Shown piece by piece: positions 25,941 through 34,003 of a stretch of 64,000 bases of DNA (its first letter is position 1; every line of letters begins with the position of its first letter). The stretch lies in NCBI GenBank assembly GCA_036502575.1, contig DASXYL010000008.1, positions 124,001 to 188,000 of the forward strand, in the 5' to 3' direction. The translations under genes were made by a program, and so were the position numbers. The notes beneath the pieces were generated by a model that saw only the letters and a program-made list of their open reading frames with translations, searched no databases and was not told the origin of the DNA. Source of the DNA: DASXRA01 sp036502575 (GTDB lineage Bacteria > Actinomycetota > Actinomycetes > Mycobacteriales > Jatrophihabitantaceae).

Positions 25941-26477
25941 ATGGTATCCGAGACCGCACAGACCGGCGACAACCACGATCGCGCCGCCCGCGATCTCCGC
26001 CAGGGCGACGTCCGGCTGCTCGACACCCCGGTGGCCCGCGAGCTGCTCGCTGCGGCAACCCCGGCGCACCTCGCGTACACCGCACGGGACGGGTTGCCAC
26101 GCAACATCCCGATCAACTTCCACTGGAACGGCGCCGAGCTGGTGATGGGAGCGTTCACCGGCACGTACAAGCTCGCCGCGCTCGGCGCGCACCCCACCGT
26201 CGCGATCACGATCGCCACTCACCACCGGGGCGCGAAGGTACTGCTACTACGGGGAGAGGTCACCTTGACCGACGTCGACGGCCTGCTGGAGGAGTACGCC
26301 ATCGCGCAGCGCAGAACAACGGGCGATGAGGCCTCCAGGGGTTACCTCGCCTCGATCGACAAGCCCGGGCTGCGCATGGTCCGCATAGCGCTGCGCCCGG
26401 CCTGGGTGGGCGTGCTGGACTTCAGCACCCGAGTGCCCGAACGCACGCCGCAACTCGTCCGCGAGGCACTGTCGTGA
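25941..26477 (+). CDS. Pyridoxamine 5'-phosphate oxidase-fold flavin/F420 protein
   Basis: Split-barrel protein of 178 residues that probably binds FMN or F420 and reduces or protects against a small molecule. The family pattern is seen in HLAYTARDGLPRNIPINFHWNGAEL (read as short segments: AYTARDG, PRNIPINF), then GTYKLAALGAHPTVAITIAT and VLLLRGEVTLTDVDG. The start ATG 25941 lies directly after the palindrome. Its stop overlaps the GTG of the RibD-like gene by four bases, so the two are an operon under the divergent HxlR-SCP2 regulator. Confidence 0.78.
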   Translation: MVSETAQTGDNHDRAARDLRQGDVRLLDTPVARELLAAATPAHLAYTARDGLPRNIPINFHWNGAELVMGAFTGTYKLAALGAHPTVAITIATHHRGAKVLLLRGEVTLTDVDGLLEEYAIAQRRTTGDEASRGYLASIDKPGLRMVRIALRPAWVGVLDFSTRVPERTPQLVREALS

Positions 26478-27121
26478 GCCGTGCGGAAACCGACGCGCCA
26501 CTCGGCCGACGGCTGGTCCTGCAGATGCAGAGCTCGCTCGACGGGTTCGTCGATGCCGTGCACCCCGATGTCTCCTGGCAGGAGTGGGACTGGGGCGACA
26601 GCACGCGCTGGGACGCTGATCTGCGCCGCGACTTCAACGCCGTCTTCGACCCGGTCACCACGATCCTGCTGAGCCGGCCGATGCTCGAAGGTGGCTACCT
26701 CGACCACTGGCAGCGCGCCGCGCTCACCCACCGCAGCGACCCCGATTACCGCTTCGCGCAGCGCATCCTGGACGTCGACAAGGTCGCCGTCAGCGCGTAC
26801 CCCATCAGCACGGGTTGGGAACGCACCCGGGTGCTCGCCGCGCCGCTAACCGACGCCGTGGCCGAGCTGAAGGGCGAGGGCGGCGGCGACATCATCTGCT
26901 TCGGCGGGGTGAGATTCGCCTCGGCGTTGCTGGAGGCGAACCTGGTCGACGAGCTGCAGCTGTTCGTGAACCCCACTGCTCTCGGTGCCGGCGCGACGAT
27001 CTTCGCCGCCGCAGCCGGCCGCGGCTGGCGCCTCAGCTTGGAAGGGTCGACGCCCTACGAGTGCGGCATCGTCGTCAACCGCTACCGCCGCGCCGGGACT
27101 GATCGCTACAGCAGGCGGTAA
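26474..27121 (+). CDS. RibD C-terminal / dihydrofolate-reductase-like reductase
   Basis: Cytosolic NADPH-dependent reductase-like protein of 215 residues. It has the DHFR/RibD fold signs LVLQMQSSLDGFVDA at the N-terminus, a central VTTILLSRPMLEGGYLDHW, the nucleotide-binding GGDIICFGGVRFASALLEANLVDELQLFVNPTALG (seen as GGDIICFGGV then VDELQLFVNP), and a final beta strand. The GTG start is coupled to the preceding gene by GTGA overlap. Substrates of this family are mostly unknown. It overlaps the convergent small gene by 16 bases at its 3' end. Confidence 0.8.
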   Translation: MSRAETDAPLGRRLVLQMQSSLDGFVDAVHPDVSWQEWDWGDSTRWDADLRRDFNAVFDPVTTILLSRPMLEGGYLDHWQRAALTHRSDPDYRFAQRILDVDKVAVSAYPISTGWERTRVLAAPLTDAVAELKGEGGGDIICFGGVRFASALLEANLVDELQLFVNPTALGAGATIFAAAAGRGWRLSLEGSTPYECGIVVNRYRRAGTDRYSRR

Positions 27122-27405
27122 CTGCCGACGACTGTCGCCGATTGTCCGTCGGGCGGAGCGAGCACCCGCGAGCCCAGATCACGCTGGAACTCCTGGAATG
27201 CGGGCAGCTGCGGCAGCGGAGCGTCCAGCCCGTCCTGAACGGCCAGATGGATGAACGTCGCGTCGTCGTCGAGGAGCAGCGTCGCGTAGCGGAATTCGTC
27301 GGGTTGGGTTACGGCGAGCGCCGAGTACACCTCCGACACGAGCCGGGCGTTCTCGTCACGTGCTTGGGCTGATGTCGTGTAACGCACCACGCGAATTCGA
27401 GTCAT
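27106..27405 (-). CDS. Small protein of unknown function, dimeric alpha/beta-barrel-like
   Basis: Protein of about 99 residues starting MTRIRVVRYTT. The alternating pattern (strand IRVVRYTT, helix around ARDENARLVSEVYSAL, strand FRYATLLLDDDATFIHLAV, helix FQEFQRDL, strand VVGSYRLL) is like small antibiotic-monooxygenase or stress-response dimeric barrels. No catalytic residues are recognisable. I prefer ATG 27405 over the longer start at 27423. It is divergent from the MFS pump at 27510, with an inverted repeat between them. Confidence 0.6.
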   Translation of the reverse strand: MTRIRVVRYTTSAQARDENARLVSEVYSALAVTQPDEFRYATLLLDDDATFIHLAVQDGLDAPLPQLPAFQEFQRDLGSRVLAPPDGQSATVVGSYRLL

Positions 27406-27432
27406 ACCTAGGTTGACCGGCATCGGCGGCGG

Positions 27433-27458
27433 AATTCATCGCCGGCGGCCGATGAATT
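27433..27458. promoter_or_regulatory. Inverted repeat in divergent promoter region
   Basis: AATTCATCG (27433-27441) and CGATGAATT (27450-27458) are perfect 9-base arms around the GC-rich spacer CCGGCGGC. It lies between the small protein gene and the MFS gene. It is a likely operator for a dimeric regulator, although a hairpin in the MFS leader is also possible. Confidence 0.5.
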
Positions 27459-27509
27459 TGCGCGGCGAGCCCGGTCAGTACGGATGCACATCTCAACCAG
27501 GAGGCATTC

Positions 27510-28925
27510 GTGACCAGAACACAGAGGTGGGTGCTGGCGCTGGCGTCGGTCGCCGCGCTGATGGTGGCGCTCGACCAGCTCGTCGTCGCCACCGCACTGA
27601 ATACGATTCGCGACGACCTGCACGCGTCGATCGCCACCCTCGAATGGACCGTCAACGCCTACAGCCTGAGCTTCGCCGTGCTGCTGATCACCGGCGCCGC
27701 CCTCGGCGATCGGTTCGGTCGCCGTCGCCTGCTCGTGGTCGGCCTGCTCGTGTTCACCCTCGCCTCGATCGCGTGCGCGCTGGCGCCGAATACCGGGTTG
27801 CTCATCTCCGCGCGGGCGGTCCAGGGTGCGGGCTCGGCACTGGTCATGCCGCTCGCCGTGTCGTTGCTGACCAACGCGTTCCCACCCGAGAAGCGCGGCG
27901 GCGCGCTGGGGGTCTTCACCGCGCTGACCGGCCTCGCGGTCGTAGGTGGTCCACTCGTCGGCGGCGCGATCACCGAAGGCATCGCGTGGCAGTGGATCTT
28001 CTGGATCAACGTCCCGATCGGGGCGATCCTCATCCCGCTCGTGCTCCTTCGCACCACCGAGAGCCGCGGCCCACGTACCCGCCCCGACCTGCTCGGACTC
28101 GCACTCGTCTCCGCCGGCATGTTCGGGATCGTCTGGGGGCTCGTGCGGGGCAACACGGTCGGCTGGGGCAGCGGCGAGGTCGTGAGCATGCTCGTCGCCG
28201 GCGCCCTCGCCACGGTTGCCTTCATTGCGTGGGAAGCACGCGTGACCGAACCGATGCTGCCGATCAAGCTGTTCGCCAACCGCACCTTCTCGGCCGCCAA
28301 CATCGCGAGCTTCCTGCTCACCGCGGCGCTGTTCAGCACCGTGTTCTTCCTCGCCCAATACCTGCAGATCAGCCTCGGCTACAGCCCCCTCGGCGCCGGA
28401 CTCCGGTTCCTGCCGTGGACGTTGACCCTGTTCGTCGTCGCCCCGATCGCGGGCCGGCTCAGCGACCGAATCGGGAACCGGTCGCTGCTCAGCGTCGGTC
28501 TCACCCTGCAGGCCGTCGGTCTGGGCTGGGTCGCGCTGACCGTCTCCGGCGGCCACTCGTACGTCGCGGCTATCCCGGCCCTGATCATCGCCGGGTGCGG
28601 GACCAGCATGGCCATGCCGGCCGGGCAGAATGCGGTCATGAACGCTGTGCCGCGCCCGGAGGTGGGCAAGGCCTCCGGCGTGTTCAACACCGCGCGTCAG
28701 CTCGGCGGCGCGTTCGGTGTCGCGATCCTCTCCGCGGTGTTCGCGGCCAACGGCAGCTACGCCGGACCCGACGCGTTCCGCGACGGCGTCGGCCCGGCGA
28801 TCGGCGTCGCGGCCGGTCTCTCGGCGCTCGGCGCGATCGCGGCGACGTTCGTTCGCCGCAGGGCGGCGGTGCCCCCGAAGACCGTGGCTCCACCATCGGT
28901 CATGGTGCACGCCGTTGCTGAGTGA
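27510..28925 (+). CDS. MFS transporter, DHA2 (14-helix) drug-efflux type (1)
   Basis: Membrane exporter of 471 residues. DHA2 marks include LDQLVVATALNTIRDDL in helix 1, the loop GDRFGRRRLLVVG, and motif C in GLAVVGGPLVGGAI followed by WQWIFWINVPIG. It is close to EmrB/QacA-type pumps. The start GTG 27510 is preceded by AGGAGG at a five-base spacing. The last codons overlap the predicted TTG start of the sigma-factor gene, suggesting co-transcription and coupling. The substrate is unknown. Confidence 0.88.
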   Translation: MTRTQRWVLALASVAALMVALDQLVVATALNTIRDDLHASIATLEWTVNAYSLSFAVLLITGAALGDRFGRRRLLVVGLLVFTLASIACALAPNTGLLISARAVQGAGSALVMPLAVSLLTNAFPPEKRGGALGVFTALTGLAVVGGPLVGGAITEGIAWQWIFWINVPIGAILIPLVLLRTTESRGPRTRPDLLGLALVSAGMFGIVWGLVRGNTVGWGSGEVVSMLVAGALATVAFIAWEARVTEPMLPIKLFANRTFSAANIASFLLTAALFSTVFFLAQYLQISLGYSPLGAGLRFLPWTLTLFVVAPIAGRLSDRIGNRSLLSVGLTLQAVGLGWVALTVSGGHSYVAAIPALIIAGCGTSMAMPAGQNAVMNAVPRPEVGKASGVFNTARQLGGAFGVAILSAVFAANGSYAGPDAFRDGVGPAIGVAAGLSALGAIAATFVRRRAAVPPKTVAPPSVMVHAVAE

Positions 28926-29868
28926 ATCGGAGTTCGCGGCGCTCGTCGATCCACACCGACGCGAACTACTTGCCCACTGCTACCGCATGCTCGGCTCCTT
29001 CCACGATGCCGAGGATGCGCTGCAGGACACGCTGCTCCGCGCGTGGCGCGGGTTCGGCCAGTTCGAGGGACGTTCGTCCGTGCGCACCTGGCTGTATCGG
29101 ATCGCGACCCGGGTGTGCCTGACCGCCGCCGACAGCCGGGAACGGCGCGTGCTTCCGTCGGGGATCAGCGACGCGCTGGACGACGGCGCCGCGCCGCTGG
29201 CCGCGAAACGACTCGAGGTGCCCTGGCTCGAACCGATCCCCGATCAGGCGTTCGCATCCGACCCGGCCGACGTGGTGACCGGTCGTGAGACGACCCGGCT
29301 CGCGTTCGTCGCCGCGCTGCAGAACCTGCCGGCCCGCCAACGCGCCGCGCTTCTGCTGCGCGACGTCGTCGGGCTCTCCGCCGCCGACGTGGCCGAGCTG
29401 CTCGACCTCTCCACCGCAGCGGTCAACAGCGCCCTACAACGCGCGCGCACCCACATAAAGGACCGGCCACGCAAGGAGGAGGTCGTCGTGAACGACGTCG
29501 ACAAAACCCTGCTGGACCAGTACATCACCGCATTCGAGAACGCCGACCTACCGGCGCTGGCCGCGCTCCTGCGTCACGATGTCGAACTCGAAATGCCGCC
29601 CATCCCGACCTGGTTCACCGGCCGAGACGCAGTCCTGGAGTTCTTCGCCACCCGCTCACTGCGATCGCCCGGACGCCGCCTCGTCGCCACTCGCGCGAAC
29701 GCCTGCCCGGCCTTCGCAACCTATCGACTCGAACCAGACGGGACGTACACGGCGCACAGCATCCAAGTGCTCGAGACAACCGACGGCAAGATCACCCACA
29801 TCTACTCGTTTCTCGACACAGACCTGTTCCGGACGTTCGATCTACCGCTGTCGCTGGACGACCGATGA
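28915..29868 (+). CDS. ECF sigma factor with C-terminal SnoaL-like domain (1)
   Basis: RNA polymerase sigma factor of about 317 residues. Region 2 is YRMLGSFHDAEDALQDTLLRAWRG followed by RTWLYRIATRVCL. Region 4 is LPARQRAALLLRDVVGLSAADVAELL with helix TAAVNSALQRAR. The last 130 residues (LDQYITAFENADLPALAALL, then PTWFTGRDAVLEFF) are a SnoaL-like domain, as in SigG/SigJ-type factors, where it modulates activity in place of an anti-sigma partner. No ATG or GTG fits; the start is probably TTG 28915, overlapping the MFS stop by 11 bases. An older upstream ATG in this frame lies deep inside the MFS gene and is unlikely. Confidence 0.85.
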   Translation: MLSESEFAALVDPHRRELLAHCYRMLGSFHDAEDALQDTLLRAWRGFGQFEGRSSVRTWLYRIATRVCLTAADSRERRVLPSGISDALDDGAAPLAAKRLEVPWLEPIPDQAFASDPADVVTGRETTRLAFVAALQNLPARQRAALLLRDVVGLSAADVAELLDLSTAAVNSALQRARTHIKDRPRKEEVVVNDVDKTLLDQYITAFENADLPALAALLRHDVELEMPPIPTWFTGRDAVLEFFATRSLRSPGRRLVATRANACPAFATYRLEPDGTYTAHSIQVLETTDGKITHIYSFLDTDLFRTFDLPLSLDDR

Positions 29869-30012
29869 TCGACAGCCGGCTACCTCGCGTATCGGCTCCA
29901 CCACCACGCACCTGGTCTACGAGGTCGCCGGTCGATGTCTCGGGTCGCGATTCCTTTCCGGGCCGGGCCGGGTCTACCTACCCGAAGAGTTCGGCACCTG
30001 GAGAGGATGACG

Positions 30013-30423
30013 ATGACCAGCGATACCACCGCGACCCTGGTGAGTGCGGACAGCGCCGTACGGGCCGTATTCGGCGAGACGTCAGCGGCGTGGGCTGAGG
30101 GCGACGCGGACGCGTTCGCCAGCCGGTACTCCGCGAACGCGACGGCGATCTTGCCTGGGTTCTACCTACCGAACAAAGCTGCGATCCGCACCAACATGGC
30201 GGTTGCCTTCGCCGGACCGCTGAAAGGCTCACGCCGCATCCACGAGCTACAGGCCGTCCGGTTCCTCGGCGACGGCACCGCGATCGTGATCAGCCGCAGC
30301 GTCACGACATTCGACGGCGACGGCGAGCCCGGGCAGTGGGAGTGGGCGACCTGGGTACTCGCCGAGCACGACGGTCGGTGGCTCATCGAGGCCTATCACG
30401 GCTGCCCCGAGAACGCGGCCTGA
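30013..30423 (+). CDS. SnoaL/DUF4440-type small protein
   Basis: Cystatin-like cone-fold protein of 136 residues (VFGETSAAWAEGDADAFASRY, then NATAILPG, IRTNMAVAFAGPLKGS, and LAEHDGRWLIEAYHGCP). It resembles the SgcJ/EcaC group, whose members bind small hydrophobic ligands or act as isomerases. I choose ATG 30013, which has GAGAGG at a six-base gap; ATG 30007 touches the same purine run. It lies between two sigma-factor genes that each carry the same fold as a C-terminal domain. The 144 bases before it hold no supported gene. Confidence 0.72.
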   Translation: MTSDTTATLVSADSAVRAVFGETSAAWAEGDADAFASRYSANATAILPGFYLPNKAAIRTNMAVAFAGPLKGSRRIHELQAVRFLGDGTAIVISRSVTTFDGDGEPGQWEWATWVLAEHDGRWLIEAYHGCPENAA

Positions 30424-30446
30424 GCCGCAGAAGGAGAACTACGACG

Positions 30447-31355
30447 ATGGCGAGCACGCAATCAGACGCTGTGACGAACTTGTACCGGACGTGGCTGGCC
30501 GGCCCGGCCGAAGGCGACGTCATCCAGGATCAGTCGCAGTGGGGCGTCCTGACCGCCGAGCCGGGTGCTGTCGACTACCTCGAACCCGACGCTGCCGGAG
30601 TGCCGGCGCTATGGGCCGTCCCGAAAGGATCCGCCGAGGACCGGGTGCTGCTGTGCATCCACGGCGGCGGCTTCATCTCCGGGTCGATCTACACCCACCG
30701 CAAGCTCTTCGCGCAGTTGGCCAAGGCGGCCGGTGCCCGCGCGCTGATCGTGGGCTACCCCCTGCTGCCGGACGGCGGTGCGTATCCGGTGCCGGTCGAG
30801 CAGGCGCTCACCGCGTACCGCTGGCTGCTCGATCAGGGCGTCGACGCCGATCACATCGCGTTCGCCGGCGACTCGGCCGGCGGCTTGCTCGCGATCACCG
30901 CGCAGCTGCGCGCCCGGGACCAGGGCCTGCCCGGGCCGGCCGCGACGCTGCTGCTGTCGCCCTGGGTCGATCTCGAGGTCAGCGGCGAGACGATGGCGTC
31001 CAACGCCGGGACCGAGGCGCTGTTCGGCCGGCCGTGGGTAACGCAGATGGCGGAGGGCTACCTGGGTGAAACGAGTCCGCAGGACCCGCGCGCCAATCCG
31101 CTCTATGCCGACCTCGCCGGCCTCGGGCCGCTCTACATCCAGGTCGGCGGGTCCGAGGTGTTGTTGGACGACAGCCGCCGGCTCGCCGAGTTGGCCGAGA
31201 AGGCCGGCGTGGACGTTCGGCTGGACGTCTTCCCCGAGATGCAGCACACCTTCCAGATGATGGCCGGCCGCGCGCCCGAGGCTGACGACGCGATTCGTAG
31301 GCTCGCCGAATGGGTGCGGCCCCGACTCGGCCTCGGCGAGGCCGACCGTCCGTGA
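30447..31355 (+). CDS. Alpha/beta hydrolase, hormone-sensitive-lipase type
   Basis: Cytoplasmic esterase of 302 residues. The HSL-family oxyanion motif HGGGFISGS and nucleophile motif GDSAGG are both present. The acidic residue is near VGGSEVLLDD and the base His is in EMQHTFQ. The start ATG 30447 follows AAGGAG. It overlaps the next sigma-factor gene by GTGA. It probably hydrolyses short-chain esters; its role in the sigma-factor operon is unknown. Confidence 0.88.
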   Translation: MASTQSDAVTNLYRTWLAGPAEGDVIQDQSQWGVLTAEPGAVDYLEPDAAGVPALWAVPKGSAEDRVLLCIHGGGFISGSIYTHRKLFAQLAKAAGARALIVGYPLLPDGGAYPVPVEQALTAYRWLLDQGVDADHIAFAGDSAGGLLAITAQLRARDQGLPGPAATLLLSPWVDLEVSGETMASNAGTEALFGRPWVTQMAEGYLGETSPQDPRANPLYADLAGLGPLYIQVGGSEVLLDDSRRLAELAEKAGVDVRLDVFPEMQHTFQMMAGRAPEADDAIRRLAEWVRPRLGLGEADRP

Positions 31356-32356
31356 CCCGACAGCAGCGGGCCGGCGCGGCTCCGACCGGCGGAGATTTCG
31401 CCGATCGGACCGCGCAGTTCCGGCGCGAGTTGCTGGCGCACTGCTACCGGCTGCTCGGCTCGGCCGACGAGGCCGAAGACATGGTTCAGGAGACCTACCT
31501 GCGAGCCTGGCGGGCATACGGCGGGTTCGAGGGCCGGTCGTCGGTGCGCACCTGGCTGTACCAGATCGCCACCAACACCTGCCTGACCGCCCTGCAGCAC
31601 CGCGCCCGGCGCCCGCTGCCGTCCGGGATCGGCCGTCCCGGCGAGGATCCGCTGGCCACCGCAACGGCCGAGATCAGCTGGCTGCAACCGATTCCGGACG
31701 CACTGGTGACCCCCGAGGTAGACGATCCCGCGGCCATCACCGTCTCGCGGGAGAGCCTGCGGCTCGCGCTCATCGCCAGCCTGCAGTACCTGCCGCCCCG
31801 GCAGCGGGCGGTGCTCATCCTGCGCGACGTGCTGGCGTTCCGGGCCACCGAGGTCGCCGAGATACTCGGTACGACCACGGCGGCGGTGAAGAGCACGCTG
31901 CAGCGCGCCCGCGCCCGACTCGACGACGTGGCGCCCGCCGCCGATCAGGTCACCGAGCCCGGTGGTGCGGAAGCGCGGGCGCTGCTCGAGCGCTACATCG
32001 CGGCGTTCGAGAGCTCCGATGCCGAGGCTCTGAAGCGGCTGCTGCGGACCGATGCCACCCTGGAGCTGCCCCCGTCCCCGGACTGGTTCACCGGCGACGA
32101 CGCCGCCGCGCACGCCGTGGCCGGCCTGGGCTCACCCGGTGAGTGGCGGATGGTCCCGACCGCGGCCAACGGGCAGCCCGCGGCCGCGGCGTACCGGCGC
32201 GACGCCGACGGCGTCCACGAGGCCTACGGGATCGTGGTCCTCACGCTGGCGGGAAGCGGCATCGCCCGGCTCACCGTGTTCGCCGACCCGGACCTGGTCG
32301 CCGGATTCGGCCTCCCCCAGGTCCATTCGGCCGCGTCCTCGCCGGCCCGGCATTGA
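31352..32356 (+). CDS. ECF sigma factor with C-terminal SnoaL-like domain (2)
   Basis: Second sigma factor, 334 residues, paralogous to the one at 28915-29868. Region 2 reads YRLLGSADEAEDMVQETYLRAWRAYGGF and RTWLYQIATNTCL. Region 4 reads LPPRQRAVLILRDVLAFRATEVAEIL with TTAAVKSTLQRARARL. The SnoaL-like tail has LLERYIAAFESSDAEALKRLL and PDWFTGDDAAAHAV. The GTG start 31352 overlaps the hydrolase stop, and its own stop overlaps the TTG start of the next gene (TTGA). No anti-sigma gene is present nearby. Confidence 0.88.
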   Translation: MTRQQRAGAAPTGGDFADRTAQFRRELLAHCYRLLGSADEAEDMVQETYLRAWRAYGGFEGRSSVRTWLYQIATNTCLTALQHRARRPLPSGIGRPGEDPLATATAEISWLQPIPDALVTPEVDDPAAITVSRESLRLALIASLQYLPPRQRAVLILRDVLAFRATEVAEILGTTTAAVKSTLQRARARLDDVAPAADQVTEPGGAEARALLERYIAAFESSDAEALKRLLRTDATLELPPSPDWFTGDDAAAHAVAGLGSPGEWRMVPTAANGQPAAAAYRRDADGVHEAYGIVVLTLAGSGIARLTVFADPDLVAGFGLPQVHSAASSPARH

Positions 32357-32985
32357 GCGGACCCGAGCCTGGACCGGTCGGACCGGTCGGACCGGCCGGC
32401 CCGGCCGCGCTCCTGGCCGGCGCGATCCACTATGCCCTGGGCAGCGTCAGCTACGTCACGCCGCGCGTCCTTACCCGCCGCACGCCATGCGCGGAATGGG
32501 ACCTGTCGACCTTGCTCGGACACGTCAACGATTCCCTCGCCGCATTCCACGAGGGCATCGCCCGCGGCTATGTCGATCTCGAGCCCGCCGGGCCGCCTCG
32601 TCACGTCCCCGCGGAGGAGGACGTCGTGACCTTCCGGGCCCGGGCGGCCCGACTCCTCGCCACGGCAACGGCGACCGGCCGCGAAGACCGACCGGTTGCC
32701 ATCGCCGACCGCCGCGCCGCAGGGAGCATTGTGACGGCCGTCGGCGCGGTCGAGCTCGCCGTACATGGATGGGACGTCGCCGCGGCCTGCGGGCGCGACC
32801 GGCCGATCCCACCGGGCCTCGCCACCGCCATTCTGGAAGTCGCGCCCATGGTGGTCACCGACGCCACCCGCCAGACACGCTTCGCGGCCCCTATCACCGT
32901 GTCGCCCGGCGCGAGCCCGAGTGATCGGCTGGTCGCACTGCTCGGACGCAATCCGCACCGGGTTTTCGCGATCACGCCACGGTGA
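32353..32985 (+). CDS. Mycothiol-dependent maleylpyruvate isomerase-family protein (TIGR03086-like)
   Basis: DinB-like four-helix metalloprotein of 210 residues. Likely metal ligands are His in LLGHVNDSLAAF and Glu/His in VELAVHGWDVA. The family couples mycothiol to small substrates or is of unknown function. The N-terminus carries a short GPVGPVGPAGPA run from a tandem ggaccggtc-like repeat, which is odd for the family. TTG 32353 overlaps the sigma-factor stop by four bases; no better start is seen before the conserved fold. It overlaps the convergent reductase gene by 14 bases. Confidence 0.75.
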   Translation: MSGPEPGPVGPVGPAGPAALLAGAIHYALGSVSYVTPRVLTRRTPCAEWDLSTLLGHVNDSLAAFHEGIARGYVDLEPAGPPRHVPAEEDVVTFRARAARLLATATATGREDRPVAIADRRAAGSIVTAVGAVELAVHGWDVAAACGRDRPIPPGLATAILEVAPMVVTDATRQTRFAAPITVSPGASPSDRLVALLGRNPHRVFAITPR

Positions 32986-33886
32986 GGATCAGCTTGCCGC
33001 CGGTGCGCCGTTCGCGCAGCGCCTGTAGGCCCTTGTCGAACTCCGTCCAGGGAACGGTCATTGCGACGTGCGGATGAAGCAGCTCGCGGCCGGCGAGATC
33101 GGCGAGCAACTGCAGGTCGGGCCCGAACGGCTGCGGCGACGCGTAGGAGAGGAACACGCGGATCGTCAGATTCTCGTGGCCGATGAAGTCGTAGAGGCTG
33201 ATCGGCGTCTTCTCACCCGTGCTCGCGCCGAAGACGACGATCGTCGCCCCTGGGGCGGTGGCGCCGACCGCGGACGCCAACGACGACCCGCCGACGGACT
33301 CGGTCACGAAGTCGAAGGGCGCCGTCGCGGCCTCGATGGTGGGCGCCACCACCTCGGCTCCGGCGGCGCGAAGGTCCGCGGCATACCGTTCGGCGGCGAT
33401 CGCGGTCACGCGAGCCCCGTGCCGGTTCGCCAGCTCGACCTGCAGCCGGCCCACCGCACCGCTCGCCCCCGTGACGAGGACCCGTCGACCGAGCAGATCA
33501 CCGCCGTAGCGCAGCGTCCGCAGGGCCGTGATCCCCACGAGTGGCAGTCCCGCGGCCGCCGCGATGTCGAGTGACTCCGGCACGGCGGCGAGACGATCCG
33601 TCGGCGCCGCGACGAGTTCTGACCAGCCTGCGCCTTCGACCAGGCCGGCCACGCGTGTTCCGACCGGAGGACCGGAACCGTCGGCGGCCGCCCGCTCGAC
33701 GACCCCCGCGATGTCCTGCCCGGGGCGCCAGCCCTCGGCCCGAGCGGCCATCAACGCCAACTCACCTCGATTGACCGACACCGCCTCGACCCGGACGAGA
33801 GCCTCCTCCGACGCCGACACCGGCTCGGCCACGGTCCGCAGTGACAAGGGCTCCGGGCCGCCAGGTGTATTGACAAGCGCGAGCAT
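32972..33886 (-). CDS. MDR-family zinc-free quinone/enone reductase
   Basis: NADPH-dependent oxidoreductase of 304 residues of the quinone oxidoreductase/enoyl reductase branch. The N-terminal MLALVNTPGGPEPLSLRTV is the GroES-like lobe. The NADPH loop is VTGASGAVGRLQVELA. No catalytic zinc ligands are seen. The C-terminal IVVFGASTGEKTPISLYDFIG and VAMTVPWTEFDKGLQALRERRTGGKLIL are family-typical. The start is ATG 33886; a 9-base inverted repeat lies 20-60 bases upstream. Confidence 0.86.
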   Translation of the reverse strand: MLALVNTPGGPEPLSLRTVAEPVSASEEALVRVEAVSVNRGELALMAARAEGWRPGQDIAGVVERAAADGSGPPVGTRVAGLVEGAGWSELVAAPTDRLAAVPESLDIAAAAGLPLVGITALRTLRYGGDLLGRRVLVTGASGAVGRLQVELANRHGARVTAIAAERYAADLRAAGAEVVAPTIEAATAPFDFVTESVGGSSLASAVGATAPGATIVVFGASTGEKTPISLYDFIGHENLTIRVFLSYASPQPFGPDLQLLADLAGRELLHPHVAMTVPWTEFDKGLQALRERRTGGKLILTVA

Positions 33887-33905
33887 CGAACATCCTTCGT
33901 CGGTT

Positions 33906-33946
33906 CGTGATCTGTCACCCTCAACGGTGCGCGATAGCAGATCACG
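33906..33946. promoter_or_regulatory. Inverted repeat upstream of MDR reductase
   Basis: CGTGATCTG (33906-33914) and CAGATCACG (33938-33946) are perfect 9-base arms separated by 23 bases, in the 117-base gap between two leftward genes. The spacing suits two regulator contacts or a long-looped hairpin. Confidence 0.4.
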
Positions 33947-34003
33947 GCGAAAGACGGCACTCGCAGGTACGTACCGATCCCGCAGGAAAGCCCGCGGGAT
34001 ACG

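Noticed and set aside
29869..30012. Possible gene fragment between sigma factor 1 and the SnoaL protein
   Set aside because: No frame shows conserved motifs and no start has a ribosome site; treated as intergenic.
32363..32403. Tandem ggaccggtc-type repeat as a CRISPR or regulatory repeat
   Set aside because: Too short and without spacers; it encodes a GPVGPV run in the start of the mycothiol-family protein.
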